Shown: positions 35,626 to 44,842 of the stretch, piece after piece
How positions within the stretch are numbered: position 1 is the first letter of the stretch
Layout: every line of letters starts with the position of its first letter
From: Shewanella gaetbuli
GTDB lineage: Bacteria > Pseudomonadota > Gammaproteobacteria > Enterobacterales > Shewanellaceae
Length of the DNA stretch: 64,000 nucleotides
Assembly: GCF_023284065.1 (NCBI RefSeq)
Contig: NZ_JAKIKP010000003.1
Span: 372,001-436,000 of the forward strand
Reading direction: 5' to 3'
Program-made: the position numbers and the translations under genes
The notes under the pieces: generated by a model
What the model saw: only the letters and a program-made list of their open reading frames with translations
Database searches by the model: none
What the model was told of the DNA's origin: nothing

Positions 35626-37353
35626 ATGCAAAACAAGCTTTATAAAGGATTAGTTGCCAGTGCTGTGTTAGCCGCACTAGCAGGTTGTAATAGTTCAGAC
35701 GACAAAGAGCTAACCACCTGTGAGGCTGCTGGGGACAACTGTACTAAGTTTACTGTTATTCACACTAATGATAACCATGGTCGTTTCTGGGAAAACAGTA
35801 ACGGCGAATATGGTATGGCTGCACGTAAAACAGTTATTGAACAAATTCGTGATCAAGTAGAACGTGATGGTGGCGAAACCTTGCTGTTATCGGGTGGCGA
35901 TATTAATACTGGCGTGCCTGAGTCTGACATGCAGCAAGCGATTCCAGACTTTGTTGGTATGAACCTATTAGGTTACGACGCCATGGCTGTAGGTAACCAT
36001 GAGTTTGATAACCCGCTTGATGTATTAGATATGCAAGCAACTCTAGCTAACTTCCCAATGTTAGCGGCAAACATCTACCACAAAGATGAAAACGGTGAGG
36101 CCAGTGACGAGCGTTACTTTGAGCCATATCGTGTATTTGAAGTTAACGGAATCAACATTGCGGTTATCGGTTTTACTACGGTAGATACGCCTAAAGTGGT
36201 TAACCCTGAAAATGTTAGCGAGCTAGCTTTCACAGATCCGCAAGACGAAATTACCAAAGTATTAGCTGAAATTGAACAAAACGAAACAGTTGATATGGTG
36301 TTTGCAGTGACTCATATGGGCCATTACGCTGACGGTAACCACGGTACAGAAGCCGCTGGTGATGTGATGTTGGCGCGTTCTGTTGAAGAAGGCAAGCTTC
36401 AAGCCATTATTGGTGGCCACTCACAAAACCCTGTGTGTATGGAAGGCGATGATTACGCCGACTTCAAACCAGGTGATGAGTGTAAACCAGATCAACAAAA
36501 CGGCACTTACATCATGCAAGCTCATGAGTGGGGCAAGTATGTTGGCCGTGCTGATTTTGAAATGATTAATGGCGAGTTAAATTTAGCGAGTTATCAACTT
36601 ATTCCAATCAACTTAAAAGAAGCGGATGAGAATGATGAGTTAGTTCACATTGGTGAGCCTATTGAGCCTAATCAACATGTACTAGAAATCTTGCAGCCTT
36701 ATCAAGACCGTGGACAAGAGTTATTAGACGTTGTTATTTCTCACACTGACGGCAAGTTGGAAGGCGATCGTGAAGTGGTTCGTGTCCAACAAACTAACTT
36801 AGGTAACCTACTAACAACGGCTTATGCTGACTTTGTTACTAAAAACTTCAATGTCACTGCTGATTTTGGGGTAATGAACTCTGGTGGTATTCGTGCTTCT
36901 ATTGAAGCCGGTGATATTGCTTATCGTGATGTACTTACGGTTCAGCCATTTGGTAACTTTGTATCTTACGTCACTATGACAGGTGCAGAAGTTGAAGATT
37001 ATTTAGCCCAAATCGCTGTTAAAACCGGCGGTGGTTTCCCACAATTAAACGACGTTAATATGCAAGTTAATTGTGATGCGGGCACTGTTGATATTGCTAG
37101 TTTAGGTGGTCGCTCGTTTGATGTTGCTGACAACTACACTTTCTCATTAATTCACTTTAGTGCAGCGGGTGGAGATGATTACCCTGTAATCAACACTCAT
37201 CCTAACTATATCGACACGCAATTAACTGATGCAGCAGTTTTCCGCGAGTTCTTTGTGGCTAACCCACAAATTAAAGCAGACGAGTATGAGCCAGTAGAAG
37301 GGCAGTTAACTTTCTTCTTAAATGGTACTGAAGTTAAAAGTTGTGCCGGATAA
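35626..37353 (+). CDS. 5'-nucleotidase family lipoprotein
   Basis: This 575-residue metallophosphoesterase has a lipoprotein signal (KLYKGLVASAVLAALAGCNSS, Cys20). The UshA/5'-nucleotidase catalytic motifs are all present: HTNDNHGR, SGGDINTG, VGNHEFDNP, THMGHYADGNHGTE and IIGGHSQNP. The C-terminal substrate domain carries NSGGIRASI and HFSAAGGDDYP. It probably removes phosphate from extracellular or periplasmic nucleotides for nucleoside and phosphate scavenging. An in-frame ATG at 35554 would put 24 polar residues before the signal peptide. The ATG at 35626 gives a clean signal and has CGGGG upstream, so I use it. It is flanked on both sides by terminators and is probably monocistronic. Confidence 0.9.
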   Translation: MQNKLYKGLVASAVLAALAGCNSSDDKELTTCEAAGDNCTKFTVIHTNDNHGRFWENSNGEYGMAARKTVIEQIRDQVERDGGETLLLSGGDINTGVPESDMQQAIPDFVGMNLLGYDAMAVGNHEFDNPLDVLDMQATLANFPMLAANIYHKDENGEASDERYFEPYRVFEVNGINIAVIGFTTVDTPKVVNPENVSELAFTDPQDEITKVLAEIEQNETVDMVFAVTHMGHYADGNHGTEAAGDVMLARSVEEGKLQAIIGGHSQNPVCMEGDDYADFKPGDECKPDQQNGTYIMQAHEWGKYVGRADFEMINGELNLASYQLIPINLKEADENDELVHIGEPIEPNQHVLEILQPYQDRGQELLDVVISHTDGKLEGDREVVRVQQTNLGNLLTTAYADFVTKNFNVTADFGVMNSGGIRASIEAGDIAYRDVLTVQPFGNFVSYVTMTGAEVEDYLAQIAVKTGGGFPQLNDVNMQVNCDAGTVDIASLGGRSFDVADNYTFSLIHFSAAGGDDYPVINTHPNYIDTQLTDAAVFREFFVANPQIKADEYEPVEGQLTFFLNGTEVKSCAG

Positions 37354-37433
37354 TAAAATCATTTAAAAAAATAGAAAAATTTAAATACAGTATTTAGATT
37401 CTATTTAATTGATTTTTAAAATTAAAATAATAT

Positions 37434-37471
37434 AAAGCAGGCTCAGGTAATGGGCCTGCTTTTATTTTTTT
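37434..37471 (+). terminator. Intrinsic terminator after the 5'-nucleotidase gene
   Basis: AAAGCAGGC and GCCTGCTTT form a 9-bp stem around a TCAGGTAATGG loop, followed by ATTTTTTT. Confidence 0.85.
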
Positions 37472-37481
37472 CATTTTTTCC

Positions 37482-37509
37482 CTTGAAAATAAACAAAGCA
37501 GTCTTATAT
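37482..37509 (+). promoter_or_regulatory. Putative sigma-32 heat-shock promoter of ibpA
   Basis: A perfect sigma-32 -35 element CTTGAAA at 37482-37488 is followed after 13 bases by TCTTATAT at 37502-37509, which keeps five of eight positions of the CCCCATnT-type -10 element. The spacing is right for sigma-32. The small heat-shock gene is the next gene, about 140 bases downstream. Confidence 0.6.
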
Positions 37510-37618
37510 CTATTTTGTAGCAGGAAGACAGTTAGAAATGCTCAATAGAGATTTCATTTTTTGTTGCTACCCATTGCGCCGAAAGGGCAATGACATTGCC
37601 AATAATGGCTTAATTTTT

Positions 37619-37644
37619 TACATATTGCTTAAGACAAGGATATG
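37619..37644 (+). promoter_or_regulatory. ROSE-like RNA thermometer over the ibpA ribosome-binding site
   Basis: CATATTGCTT at 37621-37630 can fold onto AAGGATATG at 37636-37644, hiding the Shine-Dalgarno AAGGA. The TTGCT strand opposite AGGA is the conserved core of ROSE elements, where non-canonical pairs melt on heating. Such thermometers control ibpA translation in E. coli and small heat-shock genes in rhizobia. The rest of the leader (from about 37516) has further inverted repeats such as GGCAATG/CATTGCC near 37580-37599. Confidence 0.65.
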
Positions 37645-37647
37645 AAT

Positions 37648-38097
37648 ATGCACAATTTATCTATTTCTCCAGATTTTACTCCACTATTCCGTACCGCTAT
37701 CGGCTTCGACAGATTAGCCCAACTGGCTGAAAATGCAGCCGCCAATAAAAGTAATGCTGGTTACCCGCCATATAACATCGAATTGCTAGGTGAAAACGAA
37801 TACCGTATTACTATGGCCGTTGCCGGTTTTGAAATGTCAGAGCTTGATATCACCAGCGAAGGTGAAAAACTACTGGTTAAAGGTAATAAGTCAGCCCCTA
37901 AAGATGGTCGTAAATATCTACACCAAGGCATTGCTGAGCGTAGTTTTGAAAAAACCTTCCAATTAGCCGAGTATGTTACAGTTGTGGGTGCTGAACTTGA
38001 AAATGGCTTGCTAAACATTGATTTAGTTCGTGAAATTCCTGAAGCCATGAAACCACGCAAAATTGAAATTGGTCGTACAAAATTGTTGGAAGAATAA
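37648..38097 (+). CDS. ibpA: Small heat-shock protein IbpA (Hsp20)
   Basis: This 149-residue protein matches the IbpA/IbpB group: [20 protein letters not shown] at the N-terminus, then the alpha-crystallin domain (about 37-130) with [20 protein letters not shown] and the closing [13 protein letters not shown]. It holds unfolding proteins for DnaK/ClpB. Two ATGs compete. The one at 37642 is only 1 base after AAGGA; the one at 37648 has 7-base spacing and begins [10 protein letters not shown], like E. coli IbpA, so I choose 37648. A sigma-32-like promoter and a ROSE-like thermometer precede it, giving transcriptional and translational heat control. No ibpB is adjacent. Confidence 0.93.
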   Translation: MHNLSISPDFTPLFRTAIGFDRLAQLAENAAANKSNAGYPPYNIELLGENEYRITMAVAGFEMSELDITSEGEKLLVKGNKSAPKDGRKYLHQGIAERSFEKTFQLAEYVTVVGAELENGLLNIDLVREIPEAMKPRKIEIGRTKLLEE

Positions 38098-38190
38098 GCT
38101 CTGTCAGTTGTTATTAACCGATATTAAGTGAGCTTTATTTTTTATTTAGTTTTTGTTTATTCCTTCCCAATTCGATGACATTTTGCATCA

Positions 38191-38222
38191 GGGTTTAACC
38201 TTAATAGGTTAAACCCTTTTTA
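38191..38222 (+). terminator. Intrinsic terminator after ibpA
   Basis: GGGTTTAACC pairs with GGTTAAACCC around TTAATA, followed by five T. The rest of the gap to 38443 holds no gene I can see. Confidence 0.88.
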
Positions 38223-38443
38223 ATGACTAAAGTTCGCTACCATGGCATTTCTTTAGGATTGCCTTTCATACCAACCTTAACCCTGTTGATGTCTTTCAGC
38301 TGCACAGTGTGTCGTTGCATCTTACGACTTTATTCACTTGTTGTTCCCCCCGCGCTTGAATAAATTATCAGCAATAAGTGTCTAATTAGCAAAGACCTTA
38401 ACGGGTTGGTTATTTTAATGGATTGGCAAGCTAAGGAAGCAGT

Positions 38444-39253
38444 ATGAGCAAGCGAATTCTCATCACAGGCGCCACTGACGGTATTGGCTTTGAAACCGCA
38501 AAACTACTGGTGAAAAATGGTCATGAAGTCATTATTCATGGTCGCAACCTCATCAAAATTGCTCGCGCAGTCAATGAACTCACTTTGTTGTCTCCCACAA
38601 AAAATGTTAAGTCAGTTTTATGTGATTTAAGAGACTTAACAGCCGTTAAAACCATGGCTAATCAGATTATTAAGCAGTTTTTACCTCTTGATGTATTGAT
38701 TAATAATGCAGGGGTTTATTTCACCGCAAACACCGTCACTCGAGATAATCTAGACGTACGTTTTATGGTTAATTCAGTGGCGCCTTATTATTTGACCAAG
38801 CAATTACTGCCTCATTTAAGCCCTGACAGTCGTGTTATCAATTTATCCTCTGCAGCACAGTCACCGGTTAATTTTAAGGCTTTGTTAGGGACGGTTAAAT
38901 TGAGTGATGGACAAGCTTACGCACAAAGCAAACTGGCATTAACAATGTGGTCAAAATTTTTAGGTGAAGCGCATGTTGGTACCGGTCCGATGATCGTCTC
39001 GGTTAACCCTAGATCACTGTTGGCTAGCAAAATGATAAGACAGGCTTATGAACTTATGGGAGCAGACTTGCGCATAGGGGCCAATATTCTAACAAAAATA
39101 GCGTTATCTGATGAGTTTGCTGATGCCCATGGCAAGTATTTTGATAATGATAGAGGCAGATTTACCTTACCTCATACTGCTGCAAATGACTTTTATATCG
39201 TTAATGCTTGTATCAATACAATGGAGTCAGTGATAAGTCGGGTTGTAAAATAA
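38444..39253 (+). CDS. Short-chain dehydrogenase/reductase
   Basis: This 269-residue SDR has the cofactor motif ITGATDGIGFETAKLL at the N-terminus, LINNAGVY near residue 85, the active-site serine in INLSSAAQ and the Tyr-Lys pair in YAQSKLAL near residue 163. The Arg in HGRNLIKI near residue 33 points to NADP preference. The overall pattern is like the retinol-dehydrogenase/WWOX type of SDR. The substrate is unknown. AAGGAA lies 7 bases before the ATG. No neighbour suggests a pathway. Confidence 0.88.
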   Translation: MSKRILITGATDGIGFETAKLLVKNGHEVIIHGRNLIKIARAVNELTLLSPTKNVKSVLCDLRDLTAVKTMANQIIKQFLPLDVLINNAGVYFTANTVTRDNLDVRFMVNSVAPYYLTKQLLPHLSPDSRVINLSSAAQSPVNFKALLGTVKLSDGQAYAQSKLALTMWSKFLGEAHVGTGPMIVSVNPRSLLASKMIRQAYELMGADLRIGANILTKIALSDEFADAHGKYFDNDRGRFTLPHTAANDFYIVNACINTMESVISRVVK

Positions 39254-39361
39254 ATGCACTCCAATGGGCTATTTATCCTTCCACTTTATTTGAGTAGCTA
39301 TTGAGCCTAAGCGGCTGATTGCCTACAATACTGCAGGCTTTATTAACAGTAGAAAAAGACT

Positions 39362-39610
39362 ATGAACGATACAACTGCAAAACCTGCTTTACCAGATCGC
39401 TTATCGATCAACCCTCGTAGCCCTCATCATCAGGCTGAAGTATTTGAATATGAAATCGGTATTTTACTTAACGGTAAAGAACGCTTTGATGTGGAAGAAT
39501 ACTGTATTAGCGAAGGTTGGGTAAAAGTGGCTGCACACAAAGCACTAGATCGTCGCGGTCAACCGTTACTCACAACCCTAAAAGGGACTGTTGAAGCATT
39601 TTATCGATAA
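39362..39610 (+). CDS. DUF3297 family protein
   Basis: This 82-residue protein matches the DUF3297 pattern: ALPDRLSINPRSPHH at the N-terminus, GILLNGKERFDVEEYCISEG in the middle and DRRGQPLLTTLKGTVEAF at the end. The family is a small conserved bacterial family without a firm function. The gene stands alone between the SDR and the next hypothetical gene. Confidence 0.85.
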   Translation: MNDTTAKPALPDRLSINPRSPHHQAEVFEYEIGILLNGKERFDVEEYCISEGWVKVAAHKALDRRGQPLLTTLKGTVEAFYR

Positions 39611-39763
39611 CTAAAAAATGCCTTTGACTAGGGCTGTGCTGATATTTTTATTATTAGTAAGATCTTAACCAGCCCTATTAATTTCCTCCTATTTAACTTA
39701 TCTCTACTTGCACAAGCTACTTATCTTATTGTTCAGCCGAATCTTATTTAAAGGTGTTAAAGG

Positions 39764-40192
39764 GTGTCTGATAATAATCATATTACTGTTCGACTACCTT
39801 CATTTATTCACCGTATCGGCACAGCCCAAGCGCAGTGGCTAAAGCTGCAAGCGGTATCATTTAATTGTGAATTAAAGCGCGTACGTCGCTCACGCCACTG
39901 GCAACTTTATGGTGATGCCAAAAAGATTCAACAGCTTGGGCAGCATTTGCAACTCAATCAACAAAGTAAAGCATCTTTCAATGCTAAAGAGCTTAAATCT
40001 TTAGGGTATTTTATCGGGAAAATGGAGCAGGAATTAGTCTTACACCCTGATAAATTAGAGTCGTTAGAGGCTAAGTTAATACGATTAATTAATCAGTCGC
40101 CTAATATCACCCTAGCGGAATTAATTGCATTAACAGGATGTACCGAACCTGAGGCCAGAATAGCGCGGTTTAATGCAGATGATTCAGTTTAA
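39764..40192 (+). CDS. Hypothetical protein
   Basis: This 142-residue basic protein starts with GTG at 39764, preceded by AAAGG at about 9 bases. The N-terminal half (ITVRLPSFIHRIG, NCELKRVRRSRHWQLYGDAK) looks like a small alpha/beta domain that could bind nucleic acid. The C-terminal third is helical (KLESLEAKLIRLINQSP, LAELIALTGCTEPEARIARF) and resembles a helix-turn-helix. Similar proteins in vibrios and shewanellas carry the loose label 'ribosome recycling factor family', which I cannot verify. Function unknown. Confidence 0.7.
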   Translation: MSDNNHITVRLPSFIHRIGTAQAQWLKLQAVSFNCELKRVRRSRHWQLYGDAKKIQQLGQHLQLNQQSKASFNAKELKSLGYFIGKMEQELVLHPDKLESLEAKLIRLINQSPNITLAELIALTGCTEPEARIARFNADDSV

Positions 40193-40226
40193 TCAAAAGC
40201 ACAACTATAACTGACTGAACATTAAA

Positions 40227-40266
40227 TAAAAAAAATGGAATAGCATATTAGCTACTCCATTTTTTG
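40227..40266. terminator. Bidirectional terminator between the hypothetical gene and the cupin gene
   Basis: AAAAATGGAATAGC and GCTACTCCATTTTT pair around ATATTA with one G-T wobble. A-runs on one side and T-runs on the other let it work on both strands, as expected between convergent genes. Confidence 0.85.
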
Positions 40267-40317
40267 TCACTCAATTTATAAGCATCAAGGTATTGCGCTT
40301 ATAAAAATGAGCGAAAA

Positions 40318-40644
40318 TTATTCAGCAACGAAATCTTTACGCATTGGCGTGAAGTTATCAATTAAGATGCCTTTTTCTTTACATACACAACCGTGGATGA
40401 TGTTAGGCTCTTTATAAATACTGTCGCCTGCTTTTACGGTTTTAACAACGTCACCTACAGTGAATTCGAAAACACCAGAAGCAACATAGGTTAACTGTTC
40501 GTGTGGGTGGCTATGTAAGGCCGCAACAGTACCTGTTTCAAAATGGACTTCAACAGCCATCATGTTATCGTTATAAGCTAAGATTTTGCGTGATAAACCG
40601 TTGCCTAAATCTTCAAGTTGAACGTCTTCGTTAAAAACAAACAT
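40318..40644 (-). CDS. Cupin domain protein
   Basis: This 108-residue single-domain cupin carries the metal-binding motifs: VEVHFETGTVAALHSHPHEQ (G-x5-HxHxxxxE form) and the second motif ending EPNIIHGCVCKEKG. The His-rich first motif is intact, so a metal is probably bound. Such short cupins include isomerases, dioxygenases and pectin-degradation proteins (KdgF-like), and this one has KdgF-like features (HSHPHEQLTYVASGVFEF). The specific reaction is not readable. It is convergent with the preceding gene and has a 760-base gap upstream. Confidence 0.8.
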   Translation of the reverse strand: MFVFNEDVQLEDLGNGLSRKILAYNDNMMAVEVHFETGTVAALHSHPHEQLTYVASGVFEFTVGDVVKTVKAGDSIYKEPNIIHGCVCKEKGILIDNFTPMRKDFVAE

Positions 40645-41406
40645 GTTAATACCTACTTAAGTTAAATGTTAAATACTGCTTACCCACTTCATTGCAATTT
40701 GGCCGGAGTGAGAGGTGGCCTATTGCCCGCTGCATGAGCACATCAAAGAATAAATGCAATGAGCTAGCATTGAATAAAGGCAAAATAGATTAAATTGTCA
40801 CCATCTACAATCAATTTCGCTGGGTAAATTTAAAAACTTTGATATTTGTCTTATTTTATAACAAAAGGTGAGTGTTTGACATGCTTGAAAGTGAAAAACT
40901 CCGCTCTGGTTGCGTAGTTGGGCAAATCTTGTACTTATATATTAGTGCTGGCAGCACTGCTTAAGTTATTTTGTTGGCTTACTTCAGGTTAATTTTTCAC
41001 CAGTAGATTGGTTCATATAATGTAAATCAATAATAAACAGCAAAATTGCTACTCCTTTCGATATAAATTTCATTCCCACCGACTGTAAACTTTTTTAATA
41101 AATAGCCTAATGTTAAGTCAGTTGTTACAAGGTTTTATGGTTTTTTATTGTTTTAAATTAGTGGCTTATTTTGTTTGTTAACTATTTCTAAACGGTATTT
41201 TTGCATGGCTTTACCATTCCTTTTTCTTGTTTTGAATGATTTGGTCCGTCAAATGAGAGTCTTTTATTTTACACCTGCCCCTTAATATACCTGCCAAGCA
41301 CAGCAAGTCATGTTTGTTGTGTCACTTGATTACACATTATCAAGCAACCGAATTCTTAAAGCCGAAGTGAAAATCACTTCATTCAATAATCGTAAGGCTA
41401 CAGATT
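40645..41406. other. Long intergenic region before aspT
   Basis: I find no open frame of useful length, no tRNA and no remnant of a known gene in these 760 bases. It is AT-rich. The last 100 bases before aspT hold two clear inverted repeats: CTTGAT-N8-ATCAAG at 41325-41344 and GAAGTGA-AAA-TCACTTC at 41364-41380. The region therefore probably contains the regulatory leaders of the divergent cupin and aspT genes; a small RNA cannot be excluded. Confidence 0.5.
41325..41380. promoter_or_regulatory. Two inverted repeats in the aspT leader
   Basis: CTTGAT and ATCAAG (41325-41330, 41339-41344) form a 6-bp inverted repeat with an 8-base gap. The halves resemble FNR half-sites TTGAT/ATCAA but FNR needs a 4-base gap. 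GAAGTGA and TCACTTC (41364-41370, 41374-41380) form a 7-bp hairpin about 25 bases before the ATG. Either could be an operator; no regulator is adjacent. Confidence 0.35.
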
Positions 41407-43110
41407 ATGAATATTATCGAAAATCTTTTTGCTGTATCGCCATACATTGCGCTGTTTATTACGCTCGCATTAGGTTATCTCATTGGTAAAATCACTATTG
41501 GCCGTTTTGTGCTAGGTGGTATTGCTGGTACTTTACTTATGGGTGTTTTAATTGGCCAATTTGGTGTTCAAATTGACCCAGGTGTCAAAACAATCTTCTT
41601 CGCATTATTTATTTATGCGGTAGGTTATCAAGGTGGGCCTCAGTTCTTTAGCGCGCTCAACTTCAAAACAATCAATGTATTACTTTCAGCTGTTGTGATG
41701 ACAGTAACCGGTCTACTTTGTGTCCTTGCTGCGGCAATGATATTTGACCTCGATAGTGGTACAGCTGCAGGTCTTGCTGCAGGTGGCTTAACACAGTCAG
41801 CGATTATTGGTACGGCAGGTGATGCCATATCTCAGTTAGGTAATGTCACTGAAGAAGCTAAACAGTTGATGCAAACCAATGTTGCTGTGGGTTATGCGGT
41901 GACTTATATCTTCGGCTCTTTAGGCCCTATCTTAATGGTGTCATGGTTAATCCCTTCATTTATGAAGTGGGATATCCGTGAGGAAGCCATCAAATTGGCT
42001 GAGCAGCAATCTTCAGGTAAACCAGAACTGGCTCCAGGTGAATTTAATGCGCTGACTGACCTTGTATCTCGTGCTTATAAAATCGACGCTGACAGCGACT
42101 TGATTGGACAAGATATTCAACAAGTGAATCGCGGCTTATTTGATATCGCTATCGAAATGGTGTCACGCAATGGTGAATCAATTGAAGTAGATAAGTCTGT
42201 AAAACTTCAAGCTGAAGATGTAGTGGTAATTACTGGACGTCGTGAAGCAATTGCTGGACATGTTGGTAGCAACGCTAATGAAGTTAACTTACCTGCTGGT
42301 TCAAGCTTAATTGAAGAAAACCGCCAGTTAGTGGCCAAAGATGCCAAATTAATTGGAAAATCATTAGCTGAAATTAAAGCGTCTGTTAACCGTGATACCT
42401 TCCGTGGTGTCTACGTAACTGATGTGATTCGTGGCGGTAGCTCTCAAGTCATTACACCCGAGTTCGTGGTTCATAAAGACGACATTATTCAGTTAACTGG
42501 TACTGCAAAAGATATTAATCGTGTGCAAAACAGTATTGGTAAACGCTTAGGCTCTGTGTTTGCCACTGACTATGTATTGTTTGGCTTAGGTATGGTTGCA
42601 GGTTTACTTATTGGCTTAATTAACTTCGAAATAGCCGGTATCCCAGTGACTATTGGCTCAGGCGCAGGCTGTTTGATTTCTGGTTTGTTTGTAGGTTGGT
42701 TACGCAGTCGTAAACCACAAATGGCATCATTACCATTAGGCGCATCTAACTTCTTACGTGACTTTGGCTTAGCGGTATTCGTGGGCGTAGTTGGATTGCA
42801 GGCTGGACCTCAAGCTATTGATACAATTAAAGAACATGGTTTAACCCTTCTATTCTTAGGTATTGGTGTAACCATTATTCCTCAAATTATTTCATTCTTT
42901 ATTTCTTACTATGTTTTGAACATTAAGAATCCAATTGAAGCCTTAGCCTGTGTGGCTGGTGGTAGAAGTGCTAACCCAGGATTTGCAGCATTACTTGAAA
43001 AAGCAGGTAACGCAACACCGGTATTCGCATTCACCGTAACCTACGCTATCGCTAATGTTTTATTAACACTCTGGGGCCCAATCATTGTTGGCATTATTTC
43101 AACCCAGTAA
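41407..43110 (+). CDS. aspT: Aspartate:alanine exchanger family transporter
   Basis: This 567-residue membrane protein has the AspT/YidE/YbjL layout: about five helices at the N-terminus, two central cytoplasmic TrkA-C domains (about 210-300 and 300-375; VVITGRREAI, IIQLTGTAKDI) and about five helices at the C-terminus. The duplicated motifs GYQGGPQFF near residue 75 and VGLQAGPQAID near residue 465 are typical. AspT swaps extracellular aspartate for intracellular alanine. With the downstream aspartate decarboxylase this consumes a cytosolic proton and generates proton motive force. AAGG precedes the ATG. The gene is 86 bases upstream of asdA. Confidence 0.9.
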   Translation: MNIIENLFAVSPYIALFITLALGYLIGKITIGRFVLGGIAGTLLMGVLIGQFGVQIDPGVKTIFFALFIYAVGYQGGPQFFSALNFKTINVLLSAVVMTVTGLLCVLAAAMIFDLDSGTAAGLAAGGLTQSAIIGTAGDAISQLGNVTEEAKQLMQTNVAVGYAVTYIFGSLGPILMVSWLIPSFMKWDIREEAIKLAEQQSSGKPELAPGEFNALTDLVSRAYKIDADSDLIGQDIQQVNRGLFDIAIEMVSRNGESIEVDKSVKLQAEDVVVITGRREAIAGHVGSNANEVNLPAGSSLIEENRQLVAKDAKLIGKSLAEIKASVNRDTFRGVYVTDVIRGGSSQVITPEFVVHKDDIIQLTGTAKDINRVQNSIGKRLGSVFATDYVLFGLGMVAGLLIGLINFEIAGIPVTIGSGAGCLISGLFVGWLRSRKPQMASLPLGASNFLRDFGLAVFVGVVGLQAGPQAIDTIKEHGLTLLFLGIGVTIIPQIISFFISYYVLNIKNPIEALACVAGGRSANPGFAALLEKAGNATPVFAFTVTYAIANVLLTLWGPIIVGIISTQ

Positions 43111-43131
43111 CCCTTTATTAATTTTTAGACC

Positions 43132-43156
43132 GGTAGGCGATGTTAAAACGCCTACC
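43132..43156 (+). repeat. Intercistronic hairpin between aspT and asdA
   Basis: GGTAGGCG and CGCCTACC form a perfect 8-bp stem around 9 bases. There is no T-run, so it is more likely an mRNA processing or stability element than a terminator. It would allow unequal expression of exchanger and enzyme. Confidence 0.55.
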
Positions 43157-43196
43157 CACCCAAAACGTATTTTTCAGTATTTTTAAGGTAATTATT

Positions 43197-44813
43197 ATGA
43201 GCATTCAAGACACTAACGTTTCAGAAACCATTGATTTCACAAAATTCGCAGATTTAAGCCCATTTGAGTTAAAAGATAAATTAATTGAAGTGGCACAATC
43301 AGTACCTGATCGTATTTTGTTAGACGCGGGTCGTGGTAACCCTAACTTTTTAGCCACTTTGCCACGTAAAGCATTTTTACGCTTAGGTGACTTTGCTTTA
43401 GAAGAATCAGAACGTAGCTATTCATACTTAAACCAAGGCTTTGGTGGTATTCCTGATGGTGTGGGCGTGGTTGAGCGTTTCGATACCTTTGCAAAAGACA
43501 ACCAAGGTAAAGAAGGTGTTGAGTTTTTACAAAAAGCCATTAGCTATGCAAAAGACCGCTTAGGTATTGATAAACAAGTTTTCTTAAATGAATTTGTAAA
43601 TGCCTTTTTAGCCTGTAACTACCCAGTACCTTCTCGTATGTTAACCAACATTGAGAAAGTGGTTAAACAATACATAGGCGAAGAAATGTATGGCGACTTA
43701 CCTATGTCGACTGACTTTGACTTGTTTGCTACTGAAGGTGGCACAGCGTCAATGACTTATACATTCGCGACTATGGCGCATAATGGTTTACTTAAAAAAG
43801 GCGATAAAGTTGCGTTAATTACGCCAATCTTCACGCCATATTTAGAAATTCCAGAGTTAGCAGAATACGAATTAGAAATTGTTGAAATTCGTCTAGATGA
43901 AACAACTTGGCAGTTACCACAATCAGAAATTGAAAAATTAGCTGACCCAGAAATTAAATTATTATGTGTGGTTAACCCTGCTAATCCTGCGTCAGTTAAA
44001 TTTTCTGATGACACATTGAATCGTTTAACAGACTTTGTGAACACACAACGTAAAGACTTATTTATCATTACTGATGACGTATACGGTACTTTTGCTGACA
44101 ACTTTGTGTCTTTATTTGCAAAACTTCCATACAACACTTTATGTGTATATTCGTTCTCAAAATATTTTGGTGCAACCGGCTGGCGTTTAGGCACTATCGG
44201 TATTCATCACGAAAACGTATTTGATGATGCTATGCGTGCATTACCAGAAGCGCATCAATTACAACTTGATAATCGTTATAAAACGTTGACTCCTGACCCA
44301 CGTAGCATCAAGTTTATTGACCGTATAGTGGCAGATAGCCGTGCAGTAGCATTAAACCACACTGCAGGTTTAGCATTACCACAACAAGTGCAAATGGCAT
44401 TGTTCTCACTAAACTGCCTAATGGACTTAGAAGACAACTACAAAGCTTCTTGTAAACGTATTATTCGTGAACGTTATGTCACTTTATACAAAAACATGGG
44501 CGTTGAAGTTGAAGAAAATATTGACCGTGTTGATTACTACACACTACTTGAGCTTGATACTTTAGGCGGTAAATTATACGGTGACGCATTTGTTCAATGG
44601 TTCAAAGAAAGCGGTAAAGGTAAAGATTTCTTATTCCGTTTAGCTTATAAAACAGGCGTTATCTTATTACCAGGTAAAGGCTTTGATGTAGTTCATCCAT
44701 CAGTACGTGTATCGTTAGCAAACTTAACTCATCATGAATATGAGCTAATTGGCCGCGAAACTCGTTCAGTATTAGATGACTACTTTGCTGAGTTCCAAGC
44801 TGAAATAGCATAA
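43197..44813 (+). CDS. asdA: Bifunctional aspartate transaminase/aspartate 4-decarboxylase
   Basis: This 538-residue PLP enzyme matches AsdA of aspartate-decarboxylating bacteria. It converts L-aspartate to L-alanine plus CO2 in the cytosol. The PLP lysine is about residue 321 in YSFSKYFGATGWRLG. The conserved LLDAGRGNPNFLATLPRKAF at residues about 43-62 and EGGTASMTYTF near 180 fit the family, whose members are about 530 residues. An in-frame ATG at 43140 lies within the hairpin region and gives an unlikely N-terminus. The ATG at 43197 has AAGG 8 bases upstream, so it is used. The aspT neighbour supports a malate/lactate-type energy cycle for aspartate. Confidence 0.93.
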   Translation: MSIQDTNVSETIDFTKFADLSPFELKDKLIEVAQSVPDRILLDAGRGNPNFLATLPRKAFLRLGDFALEESERSYSYLNQGFGGIPDGVGVVERFDTFAKDNQGKEGVEFLQKAISYAKDRLGIDKQVFLNEFVNAFLACNYPVPSRMLTNIEKVVKQYIGEEMYGDLPMSTDFDLFATEGGTASMTYTFATMAHNGLLKKGDKVALITPIFTPYLEIPELAEYELEIVEIRLDETTWQLPQSEIEKLADPEIKLLCVVNPANPASVKFSDDTLNRLTDFVNTQRKDLFIITDDVYGTFADNFVSLFAKLPYNTLCVYSFSKYFGATGWRLGTIGIHHENVFDDAMRALPEAHQLQLDNRYKTLTPDPRSIKFIDRIVADSRAVALNHTAGLALPQQVQMALFSLNCLMDLEDNYKASCKRIIRERYVTLYKNMGVEVEENIDRVDYYTLLELDTLGGKLYGDAFVQWFKESGKGKDFLFRLAYKTGVILLPGKGFDVVHPSVRVSLANLTHHEYELIGRETRSVLDDYFAEFQAEIA

Positions 44814-44842
44814 CTGCTTAATTAGCCGTTAAGTTAACACCG

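Noticed and set aside
43757..44194. 145-codon minus-strand frame within asdA
   Set aside because: It lies wholly inside a well-conserved PLP enzyme gene and has no start context.
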